This document shows, piece by piece, positions 15,931 through 23,067 of a DNA stretch of 28,510 nt (position 1 is its first letter; every line of letters starts with the position of its first letter). The notes beneath the pieces were generated by a model. The model made no database searches and was not told where the DNA came from. It saw nothing but the letters and a program-made list of their open reading frames with translations. The stretch is from contig DASYSL010000018.1 of NCBI GenBank assembly GCA_036003365.1, positions 1 to 28,510 of the forward strand. Reading direction: 5' to 3'. The translations under genes and the position numbers were made by a program. The DNA comes from DASYSL01 sp036003365. Its GTDB lineage: Bacteria > Eisenbacteria > RBG-16-71-46 > DASYSL01.

Positions 15931-16635
15931 CTAGAGATGCGACAGCGTGTCGCGGTCCTCGTCCCGCGCGCGCCGCAGCATGTGCTCGAGTGTCTCGCGC
16001 GCCAGGTCCTTGCCCGCGAGGCCGAAAGCAAGGGCGGCAGCGAGCACGGCTCCGCCGAGCAGGATGGCGAGGACGACGAGCGCAATGTCGCGCCCAAAGC
16101 CCACGGTCTCGAGCGCCAGCGCCAGGAAGAAGACGAGGGTCACCACGCGCACGCCGAGCGCCAGCCAGGTCGAGCCCGCGAGCTCCGAGTTCACCGCCCA
16201 GATGAGCACGCTCCGGGCCGCGAAGGCGCTGATCGCCAGGCCGAGCACGATGAGGATGAGCCCGGCCGCGAGCCGCGGCAGGTAGTGCACGAGCCCGGCG
16301 AGCACGGCGTCGGTGGCCTCGGCGCTCAGGATCGAGAGCGCGCACACCAGAGTGAGCACGATCACGATCCAGCGCACGGCTTGCCCGGCAAGCACCGAAG
16401 GCGTCTGGCGCAGGCTCGTGCGGCGCAGCGCTTCGGCCACCGGCGCGCGATCGCGGATGCGATCGAAGCCCACGCTGCGCAACAGGAAGCGCACCAGAGT
16501 CTCGAGCAGCCAGGCCAGGGCAAGCCCCGCGGCCAGGACCACGAGCACGGCGAAGAGCACCGGAAGAATCGTGCTGAAGCGCTCCAGGAACCGTCGCAGC
16601 GGATCCCAGATCGTCACGGACGTGTTTTCCATCAT
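15931..16635 (-). CDS. Small membrane protein with conserved TM helices, mechanosensitive-channel-like
   Basis: The 234-residue protein has about four to five hydrophobic helices (near residues 20-45, 85-105, 115-140, 155-180 and 185-210). The last ends in ILLGGAVLAAALAFGLAGKDLARETLEHMLRR. The pattern of Gly/Ala-rich helix followed by FGLAGKDLA is typical of the conserved TM-helix repeat family related to MscS channels. The beta domain and vestibule of true MscS are missing, as the protein ends shortly after this helix. GGGAGG precedes ATGATG by eight bases, and the first ATG overlaps the upstream GT stop (ATGA). Its place inside a compatible-solute operon suggests a role in osmotic sensing or release; that is inference. 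Confidence 0.8.
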   Translation of the reverse strand: MMENTSVTIWDPLRRFLERFSTILPVLFAVLVVLAAGLALAWLLETLVRFLLRSVGFDRIRDRAPVAEALRRTSLRQTPSVLAGQAVRWIVIVLTLVCALSILSAEATDAVLAGLVHYLPRLAAGLILIVLGLAISAFAARSVLIWAVNSELAGSTWLALGVRVVTLVFFLALALETVGFGRDIALVVLAILLGGAVLAAALAFGLAGKDLARETLEHMLRRARDEDRDTLSHL

Positions 16636-17912
16636 GAGGAAAACCTCCCTTCCTGCCAGGCACGGACGAACGCGGGCTTCATCTCCTCGAAGCGTCTCGA
16701 AAGGTCGTCGAGCGCGTTCTCGACGTCGTCGGCGGAATAGTCGGCCGCTTCGCGCACCCAGGAAGCGGTACGGCCCAAGTAGAGCGGGGTGAGGGTGCGC
16801 AGCAAGTGATCGGGCATCAGGCGGCGCGTGTGATAGGCCACCACGTATTCGTAGACCACGCGGACCCAGAGATCGGCGGGCAGATCGAAGGCCTGGTCGG
16901 GCGCGGTGGCCAGCGCGCTCAAGGCGGCGCGCGTGCCCGGATCGAGGAACTCGGCGTAGAGAGGGCCGAAATCCTTGACCCCGTTCCTGAACGCGTTCCT
17001 CATGCGCTCGAGGTTCACGTTCACCGGCTCGAGCCCCACCTGATAGCGGAAGCCGAAATCGGGCACGGCCTCGGAGCCCGCGATCTTCGACCAGTACGCC
17101 TCCTGGGCTTCGATCTGGCCGAACAGCGAGCCCGTGACCTGGACCAGCATGTTGGCGAGATGCGCGCCCGGGTCCTTGGCATCGTGGATCTTGGCGCCCA
17201 GATAGGCCTGGCAGATCTTGAAGCCGCCCACGATGGCCGTGGTCGTCATCCAGATGTCGATGCCGAAGCGCGCCACGTCGGTGTCCCACGCGTCCTGGTC
17301 GGCGTAGTGCGCGGCCAGGCGCCCCGACATGCCGAAGTCGCCGCCGATGGGCTGGCGGATGCGCTTGCCGTAGAGCGAGCGCACCAGCGGATAGACGATG
17401 GCGTTGGTGATCGTGCCGTCGTACTTGTGGCGCGAGTAGAGCGGGGCCACGAACTCGTAGCCTTCGTGCAGCACCGGGCCGAGCAGGAGCTCGAACCACT
17501 CGGGCGTCACGCTGCGCAAGTCGGAATCGACCACGGCGCATGCGTGCGCGTTGAGGCGGCGCGCGATCTCGAAGATGGTGCGGAAGGCGCTTCCCTTCCC
17601 CGGAATCCCCTGATACGCGGTCACGACCTTGTGCACGGGGCGCGTGCCGTGGCGCAGGAGGAGCGTCCGAGCCGAGCCCACCTCGGTGGTGGCGACCACG
17701 TCGGGCGTGCCATCGGTCGAGCCGCCGTCGGAGTTGACCAGCACGGCCACGCGGTCGGGGAAGTACTTGGCCAGGCCTGCCGCGGCGGCGCGCGCCACGT
17801 GGCCGATGGTGCCGGCATTGTTGAAGGACGGGATGCCGACCACGAGGTCGGCTTGCCCGATCTCCGCGACGAGGCGTAGCACCTCGTCGTTCAGGACCGC
17901 GGTCGCGCTCAT
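16632..17912 (-). CDS. GT-A (family 2-like) glycosyltransferase of the solute cluster
   Basis: The 426-residue cytoplasmic glycosyltransferase has VVGIPSFNNAGTIGHV (24-39), NSDGGSTDGTP (60-70), GIPGKGSAFR (102-111), and the nucleotide/metal-binding VVDSDLRS (127-134). A later block, PIGGDFGMSGRLA and DIWMTTTAI, probably contributes the acceptor site. It has no membrane segment. It resembles enzymes found beside glucosyl-3-phosphoglycerate synthases. One possibility is a second sugar transfer (for example mannosyl onto glucosyl-3-phosphoglycerate, as known for mannosylglucosylglycerate in Petrotoga and Rhodopirellula). GGAG lies a few bases before the ATG. The gene begins 80 bases after sppA and its stop overlaps the TM-protein start. 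Donor and acceptor are not established. Confidence 0.8.
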   Translation of the reverse strand: MSATAVLNDEVLRLVAEIGQADLVVGIPSFNNAGTIGHVARAAAAGLAKYFPDRVAVLVNSDGGSTDGTPDVVATTEVGSARTLLLRHGTRPVHKVVTAYQGIPGKGSAFRTIFEIARRLNAHACAVVDSDLRSVTPEWFELLLGPVLHEGYEFVAPLYSRHKYDGTITNAIVYPLVRSLYGKRIRQPIGGDFGMSGRLAAHYADQDAWDTDVARFGIDIWMTTTAIVGGFKICQAYLGAKIHDAKDPGAHLANMLVQVTGSLFGQIEAQEAYWSKIAGSEAVPDFGFRYQVGLEPVNVNLERMRNAFRNGVKDFGPLYAEFLDPGTRAALSALATAPDQAFDLPADLWVRVVYEYVVAYHTRRLMPDHLLRTLTPLYLGRTASWVREAADYSADDVENALDDLSRRFEEMKPAFVRAWQEGRFSS

Positions 17913-17992
17913 CGGCTCCGTCGGCGCCCCGCGCGCTCGTCACGCGCGGAGGGCTCAGGCTCGCGGGTGAGGCCTCGACCCGGGGGCTCGGG

Positions 17993-19717
17993 TCAGTGGA
18001 TCTCGATGGTGTAGGGCATCCAGGTCAAGCTCGGCCGGTTCGCCAGACGAGCCAGCGAACGCAGCACGTCCAGACCCGGCACGCGCAACTTCATCTGGGT
18101 GTTCTCGTCGGGCGAGTTCCACAGCTGATCGACGAGCCGGCGAAGGAACGGCCGCTGCACCTTCGGATACACGACGTAACGCACCTCGGCGTTGGGCCCG
18201 ATGCCGGCCTTCTTCTTGGCCAGGGCGATCGCGGTCTCGAAGCCGCCCAAGGTGTCCACGAGGCTGCGCTCGTACGCCTGGCCGCCGGTCCACACGCGGC
18301 CGCGCGCGAGCGCGTCGATGGCTTCGGGCGTCTGTTTGCGATTCTGCGCCACGATGCCGATGAACGTCTTGTAGTCGCTCCACAATTGCGAGACGAACTT
18401 CTCGCGCTCGGCGGGCGTGAAGCTGCGGACGGGCGAATAGAACTGCGCGTTCTCGCCGCGCGACAGCACCTCCACGCTCATGCCGATCTTCTGATAGAGG
18501 CCCGAGAGATTGAACTTGCCGCCCAAGACACCGATCGAGCCCGTGAGCGTGCCCGGCTCCGCCACCAGCGAATCGGCGCCCATGGCGAGGTAGTACCCGC
18601 CCGAGGCCGCGAGGTCGGAGAAGGACGCGATCACCGGTTTTTCCTTGTTGGCTTCGCGCACCGCGCGCCACATGGCGTTCGAGGCGTAGGTGTCGCCGCC
18701 GGGACTATCGACGCGCAAGACGATCGCCTTCACTTTATCGTCGTCGCGCGCCTCGTTCAGCGCCTTGGTCAGGGTCTCGTGGCCGAGCGTGCGGCCCCAC
18801 ACCGGGTCGTAACCGCTCTTCCCCGGCACGATGGTGCCCGAGGCGAAGACGATGCCGATGCGCGGCGCGGTGATGGGCCCATACGAGTCGTGGCTGACGT
18901 AGTCCTCGAGATCGATGCGCGGGCCGTCCTCGCCGCCGGGCAGGAGCTCGTCGACCTGGTCCTCGTAGAGAACGCTGTCGATGAGCCCCGTCGCCATGGC
19001 GTCCTCGGAGCGGTACGGTCCCTGGTCCACCTTCTGGCGCACTTCGTCCACCGTGATGCCGCGCGCGTCGGCGACGCCGGCGAGGAAATCGGCGTAGCGG
19101 TCGTCGAGCAGCGCGTTCAGCGCCTCCTTGGACGGCTCGCTCATGTTCTTGCGCGTCAGGGGATCGGCCGCGTCCTTGAACTCGCCGATGTGCTCCATGT
19201 CGGCGACCACACCCACTTTGTCGAGCGTCCCCTTGAGGAAGGAGACGTAGGCGGCGAAGCCGTCGACGCGCAACATGGATTGCGGCGGCATGTAGACTTC
19301 GTCGGCCACCGAGCACAGGTAGTAGTCACGCTCGTCGCCGCCTTCCATCCAGGCGACCACGGTCTTGCCCGAATCGGCGAAGTCGGCGATGGCGTCGTGC
19401 AGCTCCTCGATCTTGCCCCAGCCCCAGTCGATGCCTTCGGTCTTGAGGAGCAGGGCGTGAATGTGCGGATCCTTGGCGGCGTGACGGATGGCGTGCACCG
19501 TCTCCCACAGCGTGGGCTGGTCTTCGTAGAAGAGATCCGTGCGCACGTCGGGCGGCAGGTCTTCCTCGATGTCCTCGGGCAGATCCACCACCAGGGTGCT
19601 GTTCGATTTGACCTCGACCTGGTGGCCGCCGAGCCACATGCCGAGCGCGATGAGACCGGCTCCGCAGAGGACGAACACGGCCAGGAGACCGAACACCCAT
19701 TTGGTGCGCACCGCCAT
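17993..19717 (-). CDS. sppA: Signal peptide peptidase SppA (long, 67K type)
   Basis: SppA is a membrane-anchored serine peptidase that clears cleaved signal peptides. The 574 residues contain one N-terminal anchor (about 7-30) and two tandem ClpP/crotonase-like halves, as in the E. coli-type enzyme rather than the short form. The catalytic Ser372 is in SDLAASGGYYLAMG, and the general base is probably Lys181 in IGEFKDAADPLTRKNMSEP. RVDSPGGDTYAS and GTLTGSIGVLGGKF are also diagnostic. GGGGAG sits seven bases before the ATG. A TTGACC-N18-TAGACT promoter and a 5' hairpin lie upstream. The solute genes follow by 80 bases without a clear terminator and may be co-transcribed. Confidence 0.96.
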   Translation of the reverse strand: MAVRTKWVFGLLAVFVLCGAGLIALGMWLGGHQVEVKSNSTLVVDLPEDIEEDLPPDVRTDLFYEDQPTLWETVHAIRHAAKDPHIHALLLKTEGIDWGWGKIEELHDAIADFADSGKTVVAWMEGGDERDYYLCSVADEVYMPPQSMLRVDGFAAYVSFLKGTLDKVGVVADMEHIGEFKDAADPLTRKNMSEPSKEALNALLDDRYADFLAGVADARGITVDEVRQKVDQGPYRSEDAMATGLIDSVLYEDQVDELLPGGEDGPRIDLEDYVSHDSYGPITAPRIGIVFASGTIVPGKSGYDPVWGRTLGHETLTKALNEARDDDKVKAIVLRVDSPGGDTYASNAMWRAVREANKEKPVIASFSDLAASGGYYLAMGADSLVAEPGTLTGSIGVLGGKFNLSGLYQKIGMSVEVLSRGENAQFYSPVRSFTPAEREKFVSQLWSDYKTFIGIVAQNRKQTPEAIDALARGRVWTGGQAYERSLVDTLGGFETAIALAKKKAGIGPNAEVRYVVYPKVQRPFLRRLVDQLWNSPDENTQMKLRVPGLDVLRSLARLANRPSLTWMPYTIEIH

Positions 19718-19756
19718 GCCTTGGCTCCCCGGAACTCCGTACGATACGAGAACTTC

Positions 19757-19776
19757 GCCCCGGGATGTCCCGGGGC
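19757..19776 (-). other. Stem-loop at the predicted 5' end of the sppA transcript
   Basis: A perfect nine-base-pair stem (GCCCCGGGA / TCCCGGGGC) with a two-base loop lies 40 bases upstream of the sppA start. It has no U-tract on the minus strand, so it is not a usual terminator. It begins close to where transcription would start from the promoter at 19783-19812. Confidence 0.55.
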
Positions 19777-19782
19777 TCGTGC

Positions 19783-19812
19783 AGTCTAGGAGCCGCTTCC
19801 CCCGAGGGTCAA
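19783..19812 (-). promoter_or_regulatory. Putative sigma-70-type promoter of sppA
   Basis: On the minus strand TTGACC (19807-19812) and TAGACT (19783-19788) are 18 bases apart, matching five of six and four of six consensus positions. The start of transcription would fall near 19776. Confidence 0.45.
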
Positions 19813-19828
19813 GCGGCGCGCGCCGAAA

Positions 19829-21226
19829 TCAGCGTCCGAGCGCGTAGCGCAGCTCGGCGGCGACATAGATGGCGGAGAGATCGTCGACCGAGAGATCGTG
19901 GAACTCGTAGAGATAGTCGGCCGATCCCCGAAGCTTGAGCGGCCGGGCGAGGCGGACGTCGGCGTAGCCGTTGGCGCCCACGAACCAGTAGCTCGAGTGC
20001 GCCTCGAGATCGTGCCCGGGCGTGGCCTCGATGAGGTAGTGGCGGCGGCCGAACCCGGGCTCGACGAAGAACGTGGTCTTCCCGAAGCGCTCGAAACCGA
20101 GCCGAAACGAGCCCTGGTTGTATTCCTCACGCAGCGCGTTGAGCGCGTCCTGGCTCACGTCGGGCTCGCCCAATCCCCCGTTCTCGGGCGCGCGCAGCTC
20201 CTCGGCCTCGAGCACCCCTTGCAGCGCCCAGCCAAGCCCGGCTTCGTAGCGCACCTGGGCCGATTGCCGCCACAGCACGTTGTGGAAGAAAGCCGGCGTC
20301 GGCACGTCATACGCGGTGCCAAAGAAGCTTCCCCCCACCGTGAGCCACCAGCTCTCGGGCGAGAGCGGCTGGCGCAAGCTCATCTCGACTTCTCCTTGCC
20401 AGAACCGGTCTCCGGTCGCCGAGTCGGCGAGCGCGGCGCGCCGGTCGAGGAAGCCGCGAGCGGAGATCTCGCCGCCCGATCCGAAGCGCACCAGCCCGAA
20501 CGCCTCGCCCTGATGGTCGAGGTAATTGCGCGCGCTGGTATCCGGAAACGTGCGATAGCCGAGCGTGTAGCCGAGGCTCCATTCGGAGCCCAGGGTGCCG
20601 AAGTGCGCGTACGAGACCTGGGCACGGTGCAGATAGAAATCGGGGTAGATGCGCTCATCGCCCTGCTGCTGGCTGTTGCCGAGATCGAAGCGGTAGAGCA
20701 TGCGCAGGCTCGACGAGTAGTCGGCGGGCGCGCGCTCGGCGCCGAACCGCGCTTCGCCTTGCAGATCGTCACGCGTGAGCCCGAACGCGGTGTCGTGCCG
20801 GTAATCCACGTCGGCCCCGCCGAGCCAGCGCCAGTCGCTTCCCGTGCCGTGACGCCAGTTGGCATGCAGCTGCTCGCGAATCAGCTCGGGCCCGATGAGG
20901 GCGAGCTGGTCCAAGAGCAGGTAGCTGGCGCGCGCATAGCGCAAATCGAGGTGGGCCGCGCCCAGGGCGGCGATGCGCCCGTCGGCCTCGCTCACCTGCT
21001 GGCGCGGCTGGATGGCGGTGGTGTCGAACGGCTGATCGAAGTGGATCTCGTTCGTGAGATCGTACGCGACCCCCACTTCGAAGAGCGTGTGCGTGGAGTC
21101 CGCGGGCGGCAGCACGACATGCATGGAGTCGGCTGCGGGTGCGTGCCAAGCCATGGAATCCGGTACCGCGGTCTGCAAGCTGTCGGACTGCGCCCATGCC
21201 GCGGCCGGCAGCGCGAACGCCACCAT
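19829..21226 (-). CDS. Predicted outer-membrane beta-barrel protein, unknown function
   Basis: The family is not recognised. From the ATG the protein has 465 residues; the mature part begins near AWAQSDS. It then shows many amphipathic alternating strands with aromatic ends (for example LRMLYRFDLG, SLGYTLGYRTF, WWLTVGGSFFG, SSYWFVGANGYADVRL, SADYLYEFHDL), as in large outer-membrane barrels. The start is doubtful. The ATG at 21226 gives only a 12-residue hydrophobic leader with no positive residue, while a CTG at 21262 in the same frame gives a well-formed signal peptide (RVASLPRIAAWMVAFALPAAAWA). No ATG/GTG/TTG lies nearby. The gene follows the three-repeat secreted protein by 22-58 bases on the same strand, so the two probably act together. 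Confidence 0.75.
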   Translation of the reverse strand: MVAFALPAAAWAQSDSLQTAVPDSMAWHAPAADSMHVVLPPADSTHTLFEVGVAYDLTNEIHFDQPFDTTAIQPRQQVSEADGRIAALGAAHLDLRYARASYLLLDQLALIGPELIREQLHANWRHGTGSDWRWLGGADVDYRHDTAFGLTRDDLQGEARFGAERAPADYSSSLRMLYRFDLGNSQQQGDERIYPDFYLHRAQVSYAHFGTLGSEWSLGYTLGYRTFPDTSARNYLDHQGEAFGLVRFGSGGEISARGFLDRRAALADSATGDRFWQGEVEMSLRQPLSPESWWLTVGGSFFGTAYDVPTPAFFHNVLWRQSAQVRYEAGLGWALQGVLEAEELRAPENGGLGEPDVSQDALNALREEYNQGSFRLGFERFGKTTFFVEPGFGRRHYLIEATPGHDLEAHSSYWFVGANGYADVRLARPLKLRGSADYLYEFHDLSVDDLSAIYVAAELRYALGR

Positions 21227-21284
21227 CCAGGCGGCGATTCGGGGCAGGCTCGCGACTCTCAGAGGAGGAGAGCGGGGCGATCCA

Positions 21285-22322
21285 TCACAGTCCGGCGCGC
21301 TCGAGAATGGTGCGCACCGCGTGGACTTCGGCGAGGCAGTCGGCGAGGTGTCCGCGCTCGAAGAGATCCTGCGCGCGGCGCTGGCGATCGGCGGCGCGCT
21401 CGACCGCTTCGCGCTTGCCGCCGCTCGGCCCCGCGGCCTGACGCGCCTGATCGAGCCGCTCCCGCGAGGCTTGCACCGCCTGCGCCACGGCGTCCCTGGC
21501 CAGCGGCCGGTCGGAGCGGCTGAGCGCGCGCACCAGCTGGTCGCGCGCCGCCAGCGTCGAGGAGATGGCATCGGGGAAGCGCGACTGGCCGAGCTGGCGC
21601 TTGGCGCGCTGCTGCTCCCGGACGGCGGCATCGTAGCTGCGCGCCGCCTTGTCCCCCGCGTCGCTCAGCCACGAGGCGTCGTCGAGCAATTGATCGGTGC
21701 GCTCGACGGCGCGCTGGGCGCGGTCCGACGTCTCGCCGCACGAGGCTTCGGCCAGGCGCAGCGCGCGCGTGGACCGGCCGCGCGCGTCGGTGGTCATGGA
21801 GAGCGCGACCCGCGGCCGGCCCGTGGCGAGCGCGTCCTTGGCCCGGCGCTGCAAATCGAGCGCGGTCGTGAACAGGCGCGCCGCCTGCTCGTTGGGGCAA
21901 TCGCTGAGGAAAGGCGCGATGCGATCGAGCAGCGCGTCGGTGCGCTCGATGGCGAACTGAAGGAATCCGGTGCTGCCCGCCTGCTGCACGAGGCCGATGG
22001 CCGCGAAGGCGCGACGGCGGGCGACATCGGTGAGACGAAGCGCGTCGGAGGCCAGGCCGGCGACGTAGGCGCTGCGCGCCCGCGCCTGGAATTCCTTCGC
22101 CTGATCGAGATAGTCGAGCGCCAGCTGATTGGGCGAGGCGATGAGAAGCGCGTCGGCGCGCGCGATCACCTGATCGGTGCGATCGAGCGCGGCGAGCACG
22201 TCGGTGGCGGTCTGGGCGGCGGCCCACGGCGCCCATGCCGCGAGGGCCAGAAAAGCCAGCACAGGCCCAGCCCGCCGGCTGCGCCTCCGCCCTCTTCGGC
22301 TTTCCTGGATCTCGGGTCTCAT
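21285..22322 (-). CDS. Secreted helical protein with three ~80-residue repeats, unknown function
   Basis: The family is not recognised. The 345 residues begin with an Arg-rich n-region and a hydrophobic signal (about 18-36, APWAAAQ). The rest is almost purely helical, rich in Ala, Arg, Gln, Asp and Leu. Three internal repeats start at ALDRTDQVIARADALL (from 45), AIERTDALLDRIAPFL (from 124) and AVERTDQLLDDASWLS (from 205), spaced 79 and 81 residues. A fourth half-copy (about 306-345, VERAADRQRRAQDLFERG) ends the protein. Each unit has two or more helices with a QRRAKD-like middle. The ATG at 22322 has GGGAG seven bases ahead; longer frames upstream lack support. It probably sits in the periplasm or outer-membrane face as a scaffold, next to the barrel gene. 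A TPR- or coiled-coil-like fold is possible. Confidence 0.75.
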   Translation of the reverse strand: MRPEIQESRRGRRRSRRAGPVLAFLALAAWAPWAAAQTATDVLAALDRTDQVIARADALLIASPNQLALDYLDQAKEFQARARSAYVAGLASDALRLTDVARRRAFAAIGLVQQAGSTGFLQFAIERTDALLDRIAPFLSDCPNEQAARLFTTALDLQRRAKDALATGRPRVALSMTTDARGRSTRALRLAEASCGETSDRAQRAVERTDQLLDDASWLSDAGDKAARSYDAAVREQQRAKRQLGQSRFPDAISSTLAARDQLVRALSRSDRPLARDAVAQAVQASRERLDQARQAAGPSGGKREAVERAADRQRRAQDLFERGHLADCLAEVHAVRTILERAGL

Positions 22323-22551
22323 GGCCGTACTCCCGGGTTCGCTCAAGGATGCTCCGTCCGGCAACTTGCATCCCGTATGCCACGTTTCAGCCCCGACCCA
22401 AGCCGGCTCGACCGCGTTAACCCGTTGTCCTTCCGGCGCTCCGGCTCCGGGGTCGGCCGCCCGCCCGCGCTCGCTGGTCGCTGCGGGACACCGAACCGAG
22501 CGCACCGTACGGAAGAGGACAGCCGGCCACAAGCAGGGGTTTGATATCATT

Positions 22552-23067
22552 GTGCGGGTGCAACTCTTGCGTTTCTTCTCCTTTGGCGCCGCCCGTCCCG
22601 CGCTTCGTCCCCTCCTCGTGGCCGCGATCCTCGCGGCCGTGTGCTCGGCCGCACCCGCCTTCGCGCGTCCTCCGATTCCACCGCTCGAAGTGCAGCTCAC
22701 GCCGCTCGATCCGCTGCTGCCGGGACATGTCGCGCGCTTTCGGATCACCGCCGTTCCGCGCTTTCCCGCCGACGAGATCACGATCGAGGTCGTCCCCGGA
22801 TCGGGCGTCACCTGGGTGGCCGGGGCCCGCCGCTTGCGCACGACCGCCCGCCGCGACGTGGCGCTCGAGCGCGTGTTCAGCGTGCGCGTGCCCGACCACG
22901 GGCGAAGCCCGCTCTACGTGCGCTTCGAGGCCTCCGGCCCGAATGGCGCGCGCTGGCGTCGCGGCGCCGGCATCGGGCTCGGCCCGCAGGCGCAAGGGCG
23001 CGCGGTCCAAGACGGCCGAGGCGGGCAGGTCATCGAATACGACGCCGCCAAGGCGGACGCACGATGA
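22552..23067 (+). CDS. Secreted protein of unknown function coupled to the metallopeptidase-propeller gene
   Basis: The family is not recognised. The 171 residues have a clear signal peptide (about 1-38, ending APAFA). The mature part begins RPPIPPLEVQLTPLDPLLPG, followed by beta-rich sequence with an Ig-like alternation (HVARFRITAVPRF, DEITIEVVPGSGVTW, VALERVFSVRVPDHGRSPLYVRFEASG). The C-terminus is Gly/Gln/Arg-rich and ends EYDAAKADAR. No lipobox is evident. The start is GTG at 22552 (another GTG at 22558); AGGGG lies a little far upstream. Its stop overlaps the next gene's ATG as ATGA, so the two are translated together. It might help export, fold or inhibit the downstream metallopeptidase-like protein. 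That is inference from coupling only. Confidence 0.7.
   Translation: MRVQLLRFFSFGAARPALRPLLVAAILAAVCSAAPAFARPPIPPLEVQLTPLDPLLPGHVARFRITAVPRFPADEITIEVVPGSGVTWVAGARRLRTTARRDVALERVFSVRVPDHGRSPLYVRFEASGPNGARWRRGAGIGLGPQAQGRAVQDGRGGQVIEYDAAKADAR

Noticed and set aside
13880..16663. 927-codon frame seeming to fuse a long N-terminal part to the HAD phosphatase
   Set aside because: Only the last 277 codons resemble a family; the upstream part is an out-of-frame reading of the GpgS-like and TM genes, and the phosphatase has its own overlapping ATG.
22323..22551. Promoters in the divergent gap between the repeat protein and the secreted pair
   Set aside because: Only weak partial matches (for example TTGGGT with CATACG on the minus strand) were seen, not enough to list.
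22641..22660. Lipobox in the secreted protein at 22552
   Set aside because: The only Cys in the leader follows AAV, which lacks the small residue required before a lipidated Cys.
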